DNA from: a virus
Length of the DNA stretch: 64,000 nucleotides
IMG/VR virus record: IMGVR_UViG_3300028840_002431
Span: 108,240 to 172,239 of that record
Reading direction: 5' to 3' (one strand)
The translations under genes and the position numbers were made by a program. Below the pieces are notes generated by a model. The model saw only the letters and a list, made by a program, of their open reading frames with translations, did no database searches and was not told where the DNA came from. Shown here piece by piece: positions 8,583 to 16,645 of this stretch. Each line of letters starts with the position of its first letter. Position 1 is the stretch's first letter.

Positions 8583-9131
8583 ATGGCGGAAAAGAAAGCT
8601 GAACAGGTGGCCTTGTTGGACCTGGATGGTTCGCTGGCCGACTTCGACGCCCGCATGAAGGAGAAGCTGTTGGAGTTGCAATCGCCGGGTGAACCCACGG
8701 GTTCATCTGACTGGATAAGCGCCCGCAGAGATCTCATCAAACGACAACCTGGGTTCTGGATGTCCCTGGCTCCCATTCCCTTCGGTATCAGCCTCTACCA
8801 TCTGTTGGGAGAACTGGGCTACACCCGGATGATCCTGACAAAAGGTCCGAGAACCAACACGGGTGCGTGGGCCGAAAAAGTGGCGTGGTGTCTTGAGCAT
8901 GTCCCCGAAGCCGACATCACGATCACTCAAGACAAGGGCCTTGTCTACGGCAAGGTGCTCTACGATGACTGGGTGCCGTACATTACCCGGTGGTTAGAAT
9001 GGCGTCCGAGAGGCAAGGTGCTCATGCTCGACGCGGCCCACAACAGCGAATTTGAACACCCAAACGTGCTGCGTTGCTATCGAGACCCCCTCGAAACACA
9101 ACGAAGCGAGATCCTGGAGTTTCTGAGGTGA
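8583..9131 (+). CDS. HAD-type 5-prime nucleotidase or phosphatase
   Basis: This 182-residue protein of the HAD superfamily is most like the deoxyribonucleotidase group. Motif I is LLDLDGSLADFD near residue 10, with the nucleophile Asp and the acid/base Asp two residues later. A motif II threonine is in MILTKGP near residue 90, and a downstream acidic segment LYDDW follows near residue 125. It is predicted to dephosphorylate nucleotides, possibly shaping dNTP pools with dcd. GGAGG is 4 bases before the ATG. It leads a three-gene run to 10040. The substrate is not determinable. Confidence 0.75.
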   Translation: MAEKKAEQVALLDLDGSLADFDARMKEKLLELQSPGEPTGSSDWISARRDLIKRQPGFWMSLAPIPFGISLYHLLGELGYTRMILTKGPRTNTGAWAEKVAWCLEHVPEADITITQDKGLVYGKVLYDDWVPYITRWLEWRPRGKVLMLDAAHNSEFEHPNVLRCYRDPLETQRSEILEFLR

Positions 9132-9134
9132 GTT

Positions 9135-9497
9135 ATGAACGCAAACAAGGACCCCGCCGAAAGGCGCGAACACCAATTCCCGTTGGGATCGTTGGTCAAA
9201 GTCAAGGTGGATTTGACGCAACGGAATACGGACGACAACATCAAAATCAATCTCGTCGGGGACTGCCAGCTATACATCGTCGGCCACCTCTTCGACAGTT
9301 CTGGTGAACCCTTCTACATGGTCTCCGACCTGCCTGTGGCCTACCCGGTGGACGAAGACTCTCAAAGCTGGTCCCGGCTAACATTCAGTTCCATGGCCAC
9401 AGTCCTGGAGTATTTCTTCGAGGACGAGGTGGAACTTCTCGACAAGAAACCTCGTACCCTCTGTCCGACCTTGCACAACTGGCTCGAAAAGGAGTAA
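9135..9497 (+). CDS. Hypothetical 120-residue protein
   Basis: It follows the HAD gene after 3 bases, with GGTGA as a weak SD. The sequence is mixed alpha/beta with an acidic C-terminal half (VLEYFFEDEVELLDKK). No motif or family recognised. Co-transcription with the HAD gene is likely. Confidence 0.65.
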   Translation: MNANKDPAERREHQFPLGSLVKVKVDLTQRNTDDNIKINLVGDCQLYIVGHLFDSSGEPFYMVSDLPVAYPVDEDSQSWSRLTFSSMATVLEYFFEDEVELLDKKPRTLCPTLHNWLEKE

Positions 9498-9500
9498 CAC

Positions 9501-10040
9501 ATGGGACTATCCGTTTACGTAAGAACCTATATCGCCGTGGAAGCGTCTCTGTCATCGTTTTTCACGGACACAGGGGAACGAACCGCCATCTGCACCCGGT
9601 ACGAGTGTCACGAGGTCAGCGAGACCGCGAAGTTCTGCGAGCATTGCGGAGCAGCGGTAGGGCAAAAGGCCACAATGAAACCCACAGAAGCTTTCGCGGC
9701 TTTCTGTGAAAAGGCCGGGGCCACCCCAGAGAGCGCCTTCGAGCAACTGAAAGATGGTGATTGGGAGTGGTCTAACGACGAGGGAGAGAGCCACCCGGTC
9801 GGCTGGTACGCCGTCAATCCGGTGGAAGATTCCGAGAGCCGGGGAGAACGGCTCATGGCTCTGGGTGTCCGACTGGTGAACCACAACTTGGACGGGTGGG
9901 TCCGCGAAGCCAGGGTAGACGAACTATCCTACACAGCCAGCGACCTCACGAAGCTCTCCAGGATCGTCCTCGAACTGATGTCCGAGTTAAGGATCGACGG
10001 CACACCCAAGCTATATGTCCAGGGCTATATGTCCTACTAA
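9501..10040 (+). CDS. Zinc-ribbon protein
   Basis: A 179-residue protein. Residues about 31-50 hold a double-knuckle zinc ribbon (CTRYEC, then CEHCG). The following 130 residues are acidic with no known signature. It ends with a 4-base overlap against the convergent 715-residue gene. Function unknown. Confidence 0.7.
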   Translation: MGLSVYVRTYIAVEASLSSFFTDTGERTAICTRYECHEVSETAKFCEHCGAAVGQKATMKPTEAFAAFCEKAGATPESAFEQLKDGDWEWSNDEGESHPVGWYAVNPVEDSESRGERLMALGVRLVNHNLDGWVREARVDELSYTASDLTKLSRIVLELMSELRIDGTPKLYVQGYMSY

Positions 10041-12184
10041 CCTTCTGGCACTACCTCTAGGTCGTCGGGCTGGACTCTACTGACCCGCCTCCGGTCGCCC
10101 TCCTCCTCTTGTATCGTCAGACCCTTACTGGAGTGGTGGACGACCTTCCACAAAGTACCGGCAGCGTACCCTTCTTCTCCGGTGGTGGCGATTGCTCGAA
10201 CGAGTCTCACCCGCTTGCCGAGAAATTTCTCATGCTGCTTCCGGCGTTCATAAGCTAAACGACCCGCCCATGTGCTGGTCTTTGGGGCTGGTTCCGGTGG
10301 CTCCGGTACCTTGCGGTTCCCAGCATGATACTCTTCGGCTTCCAGCAACCACGGTGCCCATTGTAGATACTCAGCGCGGGTACGTGGGTCTTCAAAGAAC
10401 CGCCGAAAATCTCCCGGTGTGTAGGCGTCTACGTTGAACACTTGATCCTGGTCGATGGTCGCCGTTGTCCGGAACTTCTTGCCGTAGTTGTCGTAGGTCG
10501 TACCATCCCGGTGCCACGCATACACACACCGTTTTTTACGAGGCTCGTACTTCGCGACTCGTTCAAGCATGGCGGGGCCTGGATTGCCGTACTGGTTCCG
10601 ACGCTTCTCGCCATGCTCTTCGTCAGCGAGCCAAGCCCTATGCTGGCCCACAGTCACAGACCCCGTTTTGAGGCTCGCGTTCACCCGCTTGTGATACGCC
10701 GCGAAGTCTGGCTTCTCGCCTCCAACCAGGGCGCGGCTCGCGTCATAGACAAACTCCAAGGCTTGGCTGGAACCACCACGGGACCAGATCTTCCACGGAG
10801 GGTGGGGGTGCAAGACGGGCGACCGATCCAACAAGCCCTGAATGATGATACCGATCCGGTTATATTGCCGCATCTCGTCAGCGATTTTCTTTTGGATGTC
10901 GTCGTAGTAGATGTTGTCCGTCTCAAACGGCTCGTAGTTACGGCTGGGGTCGTCGGACCAGAAATGCGGAAGCCAAGGCTCCCTTTCGTCGAAGTCCTCG
11001 CCCGCTGCTTTGGCGGCTTTCTTGCGGTCCCTCCAAGCCTTGTGCTTAGCCTTATGTTCTCTCTTGGCTGTCTTGTGCTCGGCTTCTTTACGTTTGTGTT
11101 CCTCGATAAGCCCCTGATACTGGTCATCGGTAATAATCTGATCGACTCTGCCCGCAAAGGTCTTCGCCCAAAGTTTGGTTCCCGCAGTCAACCAGTGGTG
11201 GTTGGTGTCTGGGAACAGTTGCTCACCAAACTCCAACTGAGTGTTCATGCGGTAAATCTTCTCGCCGTTCCGAATGTAGAGAAAGGTTAGCCTGTCAGCT
11301 TCCATTTCCGCGACGGCTCTAAAGAAATCGATGTACGAGTGGATTTCCCGGTACTTATCGTGCCGTCGGACTCGGAACGCCACGATGCAACGAGGGAAGG
11401 GTAGGATACGGTCGCGGTGTTCGGGTTGGGCGAGCCAGGAATCGAAAGCACGAAGATCTTTAAACTCCATACCCCCGGCTTGGTACTCAACAAGACACTC
11501 CTCGTCCATGTAGCACCGACGCTGCATGAGCCTGATCTTCTCAGTCATCTTGGCAGGTTCGCCGTCAACGATCAGTTCTACCTCCTCGGTCAAACCCGCG
11601 TATAGTTCCACATTGAAGATGCGATTCTCGATGAGGTCGAGCGCCCCTTTCATTTGCTTGACCTGGGCACGCATCGGAAGGGTCTCGGCTTTCATCCATT
11701 TTGCGAGACTCCTGTTGGCGTCTTCGATCTCCTTGAACAGTTCCGGGAGTTCCTGGTCCTTAGCCTTAATAAGAGCGGTCTTATAGGCACCCACGTCCAC
11801 GTTGGTGTCGAGCTTGGCCAGGGCGTGTCCCTCAGACTCGCCCGAAGGCAAAGCGGCGGAGGAGCCAACCCCAAGGCGAGCAGTCAACGCTTCGACCTCT
11901 GCCATGAGACGGCGGACTTCTTCTTTCTGTCCGTGGATGTTTTGTTGAATCACCCGCGAAGCATCTGGTTCCAGGCGGCACTCGGAATGGAATTGATCCA
12001 CATGGACACGCACGGTCGAGCCGTCGATGCTGGTGATCTCTGTGTAGTTAGATCCCAGATGTGTGACGCACCCTAACCACTCTTCATCGTCGTCTGTAAC
12101 CCAATACCACTGGGCCAGTTTTGCGTCGTCGTCAACAACGGTCTCAGCCGTCGAAGAGTTATCTATCTTCTTGAGTTTGGTCAC
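10037..12184 (-). CDS. Large hypothetical protein, partner of the ATPase-protease gene
   Basis: A 715-residue protein starting at GTG 12184. Residues about 15-75 could form a small beta-barrel. Residues about 80-210 are coiled coil (KEEVRRLMAEVEALTARLG and onward). A basic helical block near residues 370-410 (KTAKREHKAKHKAWRDRKK) precedes a conserved-looking C-terminal half rich in Trp and Tyr. Near the end, LGKRVRLVRAI...LTIQEEEG may be an SH3-like barrel. It is transcribed away from the GHKL/HEFGHH gene across a shared 306-base region, suggesting a functional pair. I do not recognise the family. Confidence 0.75.
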   Translation of the reverse strand: MTKLKKIDNSSTAETVVDDDAKLAQWYWVTDDDEEWLGCVTHLGSNYTEITSIDGSTVRVHVDQFHSECRLEPDASRVIQQNIHGQKEEVRRLMAEVEALTARLGVGSSAALPSGESEGHALAKLDTNVDVGAYKTALIKAKDQELPELFKEIEDANRSLAKWMKAETLPMRAQVKQMKGALDLIENRIFNVELYAGLTEEVELIVDGEPAKMTEKIRLMQRRCYMDEECLVEYQAGGMEFKDLRAFDSWLAQPEHRDRILPFPRCIVAFRVRRHDKYREIHSYIDFFRAVAEMEADRLTFLYIRNGEKIYRMNTQLEFGEQLFPDTNHHWLTAGTKLWAKTFAGRVDQIITDDQYQGLIEEHKRKEAEHKTAKREHKAKHKAWRDRKKAAKAAGEDFDEREPWLPHFWSDDPSRNYEPFETDNIYYDDIQKKIADEMRQYNRIGIIIQGLLDRSPVLHPHPPWKIWSRGGSSQALEFVYDASRALVGGEKPDFAAYHKRVNASLKTGSVTVGQHRAWLADEEHGEKRRNQYGNPGPAMLERVAKYEPRKKRCVYAWHRDGTTYDNYGKKFRTTATIDQDQVFNVDAYTPGDFRRFFEDPRTRAEYLQWAPWLLEAEEYHAGNRKVPEPPEPAPKTSTWAGRLAYERRKQHEKFLGKRVRLVRAIATTGEEGYAAGTLWKVVHHSSKGLTIQEEEGDRRRVSRVQPDDLEVVPEG

Positions 12185-12490
12185 GGGGGCTTACCTATAC
12201 TACGCCAGAAGCCCCAGGAATCTAAGAAAAATATTTTCCCTTTAGATTACCAGGACTTCCGGTGTACTACCTGGGATTAACACACCTGACGACCGCAAAC
12301 AATCCTGGAATCAGGTTGACTTCGCAGGAACAGACCGGGACTAATAGAACTCTCAAACCACGGCTACTAGAACGCTCAAATTTATATAATCTATTCCCTG
12401 CGCCATTTTCGTCAATTTGACTTTTTATATTATCTATGCTACACTTAAAAATAATGGAAGATCAGATCACACTCAAATCGGAGGAGAAAG
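12185..12490. promoter_or_regulatory. Divergent promoter region between large gene and ATPase-protease
   Basis: This AT-rich gap holds regulatory signals for both flanking genes. On the plus strand TTGACT at 12418 and TACACT, 17 bases later, form a good sigma-70-like promoter. TTTATATAATCTAT at about 12380 recurs at 43.6 kb and 51.35 kb. A minus-strand GGCGTAGTAT element lies about 20 bases before GTG 12184. An 18-codon open frame (12454-12510, starting MEDQITLKSEEK) overlaps the ATPase start and could couple translation. I see no other gene. Confidence 0.6.
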
Positions 12491-13978
12491 ATGACGAGAC
12501 CTACGTTTGATGTTTCTAAGAAGGGGCTGGCGAAGACACTGACCAGACGCCCTATCGAGTTCGTCGTTCTGGAGTTAATTCAGAACGCCCTCGATGAAGA
12601 CTCGACCCGTGTAGAGGTCGGAGTACACCCGGTCCCCGACAAGCGTGGCCTTTATACATTACACGTCGAGGACGACAACCCGGAAGGGTTCAAAGACTTG
12701 AGCCACGCATACACACTCTTCGCGGAGTCGCTCAAAGGTTCCAATCCGGACCAGCGCGGGCGCTACAATCTCGGAGAGAAACTGGTCATCGCCGTGTGCC
12801 AGTATTCTTACATCCGGACCACGACCGGGACCGTAGAGTTCAAGGACGACCAACGGTTCCATCGCCGCGAGCGTACCGAGAAAGGTTCCATCTTCCACGG
12901 CGAGATTCGGTTAAAGAAGGATGACTTGGCTCGCATCGAAGAAGCCGTGCGCCAGACCATCATGCCGCCCGGTATCGAAATCTGGTTCAACGGTCGGATG
13001 AACGACGAGTGGCGACCCGAGAAAACGTTCGAAGCCACGCTGGCCACCGAGAAGACCGACGAAGAAGGCTACCTACGCCGGACCCGTCGGAAGACCAAGA
13101 TCGAGGTCTACGAAGCCGACGGCGAAGCCCAACTTTACGAGATGGGTATCCCGGTCGTGGCCATTGACTGTGCGTGGCACATCAACGTCTGCCAAAAGGT
13201 CCCCCTCAACGTGGACCGGGACAACGTGACGCCCGCCTACATGAGGGAACTCCTCGCTCTCGTGCTCAACGAGATGCACGAGGAACTGGACGAGGACAAC
13301 GCCAGGAGCGCCTGGGTTGACGAAGCCCTGGAGACCGGAGACATCAACAACGACGCCGTGGACGCCGTCCTCACCGCCCGCTACGGAGAGAAACGAGTCG
13401 TTGCCGACCCCAGCGACCCGGAAGGCACGAAGCTCGCGGTGTCCAAAGGCTACAGTGTCATCCAAGCCGGGTCCTTCAACAAAGCCCAGTGGGAAAACAT
13501 CCGACAGAGCGGGGCCGTGCTCCCGGCCGGGAAAGTGACCCCCAGCCCCAAAGCTTGGTCCGACGACCCGGACGCGAAGATGGCCGACTACATCCCCGAA
13601 GACAAATGGTCGCCGGGCATGAAGCGGGTGGCCGTCTACGCCCGGAGACTCGCCTACCTCCTCATGGACGAGTCGAGCCTGACGGTTTCCTACGTCAGGG
13701 TGCCCAACAACTGGTCCGCCTGTTACGGACCGGGCGAGCTTACCTTCAACCTCCGGTGGCGGAGTAAGCAGTGGTTCGAGGACGCCCACTTCCATATCGA
13801 GGATCTGGACAGCCTACTCATCCACGAGTTCGGACACCACTACAGTTCGGACCATCTGAGCAAGGCGTACCACCGGGCGCTGTGCGACCTGGGAGCCAAG
13901 CTCAAGTCGCTGGCCATGTCCGGCAAGCTCCGAGAGCCGGTAAAGAAGCTGAAGCCCAAGAAAGAGAAGGCTGCCTAA
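12491..13978 (+). CDS. GHKL/Hsp90-type ATPase fused to HEXXH metalloprotease-like domain
   Basis: A 495-residue protein with GGAGGAGAAAG before the ATG. The N-terminal 240 residues carry GHKL ATP-binding signatures: N-box ELIQNALDE near residue 30, a VEDDNPEG loop near 58 and RGRYNLGEK near 92. Near residue 445 is LLIHEFGHHYSSDH, an HEXXH zinc-protease motif with a following His-Asp. The region between is unassigned. The arrangement suggests an ATP-regulated peptidase, or a remodelling ATPase with a zinc-bound module. GHKL folds and HEXXH motifs are well known separately; I do not know this fusion as a named family. Confidence 0.75.
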   Translation: MTRPTFDVSKKGLAKTLTRRPIEFVVLELIQNALDEDSTRVEVGVHPVPDKRGLYTLHVEDDNPEGFKDLSHAYTLFAESLKGSNPDQRGRYNLGEKLVIAVCQYSYIRTTTGTVEFKDDQRFHRRERTEKGSIFHGEIRLKKDDLARIEEAVRQTIMPPGIEIWFNGRMNDEWRPEKTFEATLATEKTDEEGYLRRTRRKTKIEVYEADGEAQLYEMGIPVVAIDCAWHINVCQKVPLNVDRDNVTPAYMRELLALVLNEMHEELDEDNARSAWVDEALETGDINNDAVDAVLTARYGEKRVVADPSDPEGTKLAVSKGYSVIQAGSFNKAQWENIRQSGAVLPAGKVTPSPKAWSDDPDAKMADYIPEDKWSPGMKRVAVYARRLAYLLMDESSLTVSYVRVPNNWSACYGPGELTFNLRWRSKQWFEDAHFHIEDLDSLLIHEFGHHYSSDHLSKAYHRALCDLGAKLKSLAMSGKLREPVKKLKPKKEKAA

Positions 13979-14154
13979 GTACGATTGTAGATGCTCTCCA
14001 GCTTCTTGAGTTGCTTGGCGGTGAGGTTCTGCCCTCTTTGAAGACGCTCCTCGATATTAATCACGAAGTCCTCTTCCCACTCATCCAATTCGAAGTCCTC
14101 GTCTAACCGGAGGCAATCGTTGATGGCTCCTATCATATCCAGCGGCGTAGCCAT
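13975..14154 (-). CDS. Small acidic protein
   Basis: This 59-residue protein reads MATPLDMIGAINDCLRLDED and continues with an acidic helix (DEWEEDFVINIEERL) and a LTAKQLKKLESIY tail. The ATG at 14154 overlaps the upstream stop as ATGA, so it is the last gene of a minus-strand operon. It converges on the ATPase-protease gene. Function unknown. Confidence 0.65.
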   Translation of the reverse strand: MATPLDMIGAINDCLRLDEDFELDEWEEDFVINIEERLQRGQNLTAKQLKKLESIYNRT

Positions 14155-14375
14155 CAGTTGCTCTCCCGGTCTGGGAGGTCGAACAACTTGGAGAGGTCCT
14201 TCGTTATGTCCGCTTCCGTGCGCCCGTAGGTGATGACAGCCTGACCGTCCATCCTGAACGGCTGTAGGTCGATAACGATCTGCTTGCCCTGCCTCAGGAG
14301 TTCGAGGTTGGTTTCGGACAGACCCAGGATAACGACCGGCTTGCCTTCGTTGTTAGTGACGCCCAGTTTGATCAT
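14154..14375 (-). CDS. Hypothetical 73-residue protein
   Basis: The start at 14375 has AGGAGGG about 10 bases upstream and gives MIKLGVTNNEGKPVVILGLS. The sequence is beta-rich with a central NLELLRQGKQIVIDLQPF. The 5-prime end lies inside the upstream gene and the 3-prime end overlaps the next start. No family recognised. Confidence 0.65.
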   Translation of the reverse strand: MIKLGVTNNEGKPVVILGLSETNLELLRQGKQIVIDLQPFRMDGQAVITYGRTEADITKDLSKLFDLPDRESN

Positions 14376-14754
14376 GCGAGCCAACCCTCCTGAAACAATC
14401 CAGTGGGCCGAGCACAAGACTTTGCCCACACACCGGACACGGGTCCCCGACCACAAGCCCGTCGTGCTTGCCGTGCTCCGGGCAGAAGACCTGGAACACA
14501 GCTTCGACTCTACCCCAACCGGGGACGCCGTTGTGTTCCTGGGTACCAGCCAACCCGTTGAGGACGCCTAACAAGCCGACGCCGAACTTACCCCCATCGG
14601 CTGCTACCTGGATTGTCGGGTGCTCAGCCAAGGCTTTGTTGCACGGGACTCTTGCCTCCGTCAGAGCGTAGACGGCTGCCGGGTCTGACTCCAACGCGCT
14701 GTTCATCACCTCGACGATGCGATCCGCTATCAGTTCATCAAGTTCTTTTTCCAT
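14353..14754 (-). CDS. Hypothetical protein with C-terminal zinc site
   Basis: A 133-residue protein. The N-terminal part is helical (DELIADRIVEVMNSALES). A VPCNKALAEHPTIQVAADGG segment follows in the middle, and a C-terminal zinc-type cluster FCPEHGKHDG..CPVCG lies near residues 90-112. GGTGTAAGGT ends 5 bases before the ATG at 14754, suggesting a leaderless transcript that heads this operon. Confidence 0.7.
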   Translation of the reverse strand: MEKELDELIADRIVEVMNSALESDPAAVYALTEARVPCNKALAEHPTIQVAADGGKFGVGLLGVLNGLAGTQEHNGVPGWGRVEAVFQVFCPEHGKHDGLVVGDPCPVCGQSLVLGPLDCFRRVGSHDQTGRH

Positions 14755-14759
14755 GGCCT

Positions 14760-14769
14760 ACCTTACACC
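14760..14769 (-). promoter_or_regulatory. GGTGTA-type -10 element
   Basis: Minus strand GGTGTAAGGT, then five bases, then ATG 14754. It would drive the three-gene operon 14754 to 13975. Confidence 0.6.
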
Positions 14770-14773
14770 ACCG

Positions 14774-15418
14774 TCACCGCTTCTCGAACCGATACCCGAA
14801 ATACGCAATATCTTTAGCGTATCTCTTTTCCACAATCTCTCTCCGCTTCTCATTGTAGTATTTACTGTAGTGTTCGTGGTCGGTCTTTAGTGTATGAGGA
14901 AGCGCTGTCTGAGGCAGTCCCAGATCCCGGCACACGCAATCAAAGTCTTCTTGGAGCCGCTCAAATTGAATAAACCGAAAGGGTGCCTCCACGCCCGGCT
15001 GTGTCACGAAGTCCAACACAGGGTCCAGCAATAACCCTTTCCCGGTACCTTGCTTCGGGAACTGAGCTTCCGGTCTTCCATCTCTAGTTTCTATAATCCG
15101 GAACCAGTGGTCCAAGGACACACGCTCGTACACCTGACTATAATAAAAGTATCCGGAAACGACACGATCCCACGGGTTACGAGCGGTAGCAAAAAAATAG
15201 AACCGTTTTAACGCTTTCGGGTCAAAAAGACGGGCAAAGTAATCCAGCCTCGCGTGTTTAATATCGTCGCCAGAGATACGGACACACACATTATCGTTGT
15301 CGAAGTGTGGGTACGACGTTATAACCCCATCGGCGTAGGGAGTCAGAGCAACCTCTATGGAGTTCCCACCGGTTTTGGCCGGGTGTATAAATATAAAGTT
15401 GTGCTTGTAGGAAATCAC
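14774..15418 (-). CDS. Sulfotransferase-family protein
   Basis: From GTG 15418, which overlaps the upstream stop, the protein is 214 residues and begins MISYKHNFIFIHPAKTGGNS. That is the 5-prime phosphosulfate-binding loop typical of membrane-associated sulfotransferases acting on carbohydrates. A second signature, ATARNPWDRVVSGY, lies near residue 80 and matches the 3-prime phosphate-binding segment. These enzymes move sulfate from PAPS to a hydroxyl. In a phage it might modify host surface glycan or a virion component; that is inference. GTG 15451 would add 11 residues. Confidence 0.75.
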   Translation of the reverse strand: MISYKHNFIFIHPAKTGGNSIEVALTPYADGVITSYPHFDNDNVCVRISGDDIKHARLDYFARLFDPKALKRFYFFATARNPWDRVVSGYFYYSQVYERVSLDHWFRIIETRDGRPEAQFPKQGTGKGLLLDPVLDFVTQPGVEAPFRFIQFERLQEDFDCVCRDLGLPQTALPHTLKTDHEHYSKYYNEKRREIVEKRYAKDIAYFGYRFEKR

Positions 15419-15708
15419 CCCGCGTGCCTGAATATCTGGAACAGTCCACACCCTACTTGCGTGTAATACACCTTAAGCTTCTCGCCCTTCCAGTCATAAT
15501 ACTTGTCGAACGGTTCGTAGCGGACTGTGTCAGCATATAACTCTCTTCCGATAACCTTGCCTTCTTCGTCTCTTTTGTCTTTCCATCTCGTGCGAACAAA
15601 GACCAGTTTGCCCGTAGTGTTGGTATAACCCTTCTTTCCAAAAGACCTGAACACATAGGTCTTTCCAGCCCGGAGATCCTTGTACTGTTTGACTGGTACC
15701 TTCTTCAC
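15415..15708 (-). CDS. Small basic protein, SH3-like
   Basis: A 97-residue protein starting at GTG 15708, six bases after GGTGTATTAC. It is rich in Lys and Tyr with short beta strands (DLRAGKTYVFRSFGKKGYTN), consistent with a small barrel. Its stop overlaps the sulfotransferase start, so the two are translationally coupled. Confidence 0.65.
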   Translation of the reverse strand: MKKVPVKQYKDLRAGKTYVFRSFGKKGYTNTTGKLVFVRTRWKDKRDEEGKVIGRELYADTVRYEPFDKYYDWKGEKLKVYYTQVGCGLFQIFRHAG

Positions 15709-15713
15709 ACGGC

Positions 15714-15723
15714 GTAATACACC
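15714..15723 (-). promoter_or_regulatory. GGTGTA-type -10 element
   Basis: Minus strand GGTGTATTAC lies directly before GTG 15708 of the small basic gene coupled to the sulfotransferase. Confidence 0.5.
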
Positions 15724-15744
15724 TTTTTTGGCGATCCTAGAACA

Positions 15745-16404
15745 ATGAACATCCTCACCTTACGAGTTGCCGCGAGGTTCGCAGCCCGGAGCAGTTACCG
15801 GGTAGACCGGATGAGAGTCCGCAGGGCACTGAGAATCAATCACCCGGATGCTATAGAAGACTCCAAGAAATACCACGGCGGCTACTCCGTAGCCCGTTTC
15901 GAGCACGTCCCCATATCCAAAATCAAACTGCCGCCAATCTGGAAACCCTCAAGAGCCGTCAGAATCAGAAAGGCGATTAAAGAGGGAAAGGCGTTACCGC
16001 CTATACACCTGGGACCCAATTACGAGATCTCCGACGGCATCCATAGAACCAATGTGTCTAAAGAGTTTGGCTTTACCCACGTCCCCGCCATTATCACAGA
16101 GTGGGTAGAGACCCCCGATGAAATCGAATTACCCGAGCCTGAGAAACCTCGATTGGATGTTGGAGACTGGGTCAAAACCCGCGAGAAGTGGGACGGACGG
16201 GAATACGGTTGGATCGAAGAACAACTCCTCTATGCTTTCGACAGAAGGGTAAAAAGATGGAAGTACGCTGTGGCCTTGGTCAAGCGTGGGGACGACTGGC
16301 CCGACATTCTGGACCTGAGAGACTCAGAATTTGATCCGGCGCGAGTACCCTCCTGGGTCAAGAAACATAGGCAGGACTGGATCAAGAAATACAAAGAGAG
16401 TTAG
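15745..16404 (+). CDS. ParB/sulfiredoxin-like domain protein
   Basis: A 219-residue protein. The N-terminus MNILTLRVAARFAARSSYRV is an amphipathic basic helix resembling a targeting or membrane-surface segment. Residues about 45-110 resemble the ParB/Srx fold: VPISKIKLP near residue 57, then ISDGIHRTNVSKEFGFTHVP near residue 95, where the DGxHR core is the typical nucleotide or phosphate-binding site. The C-terminal 90 residues are basic and unassigned. It could be a nuclease or NTP-binding protein; the activity is not established. Confidence 0.65.
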   Translation: MNILTLRVAARFAARSSYRVDRMRVRRALRINHPDAIEDSKKYHGGYSVARFEHVPISKIKLPPIWKPSRAVRIRKAIKEGKALPPIHLGPNYEISDGIHRTNVSKEFGFTHVPAIITEWVETPDEIELPEPEKPRLDVGDWVKTREKWDGREYGWIEEQLLYAFDRRVKRWKYAVALVKRGDDWPDILDLRDSEFDPARVPSWVKKHRQDWIKKYKES

Positions 16405-16628
16405 TCCGGGTACTTACAGCCGTTCTTCTCCTGCCACTCCTCCATATCGTGAGCGAGCTTCAAAGCCTCGTCAATTTTCCGACCGTCGATTCCAAGGTTG
16501 GACGCACGGTCGGCCCAGTACCTGATGACTCTGGGGGCCAGCCTGTCTTTGCCCCTGAGGACGAATACAGGTTCATCGTCGGCTACCCTGGAGAAACACC
16601 CGCGTTCGATTTCTTCTCGTTTGATCAT
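16401..16628 (-). CDS. Small conserved-looking phage protein
   Basis: A 75-residue protein with DDEPVFVLRGKDRLAPRVIR in its middle and a helical C-terminus. I recall similar short proteins in other phages and prophages, without a known function. GGTGTAGCAA lies 7 bases before the ATG. Confidence 0.7.
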   Translation of the reverse strand: MIKREEIERGCFSRVADDEPVFVLRGKDRLAPRVIRYWADRASNLGIDGRKIDEALKLAHDMEEWQEKNGCKYPD

Positions 16629-16635
16629 AACGCCT

Positions 16636-16645
16636 TGCTACACCA
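16636..16645 (-). promoter_or_regulatory. GGTGTA-type -10 element
   Basis: Minus strand GGTGTAGCAA followed by seven bases and ATG 16628. It overlaps the 3-prime end of the upstream minus-strand gene. Confidence 0.5.

Noticed and set aside
10442-11290. A 282-codon open frame on the plus strand
   Set aside because: It lies wholly antisense to the 715-residue gene, which has better composition and a promoter; long antisense frames are common over GC-rich genes.
13073-13795. A 240-codon minus-strand frame
   Set aside because: Antisense to the ATPase-protease gene, Gly/Val/His-biased as expected for a shadow of codon position bias.
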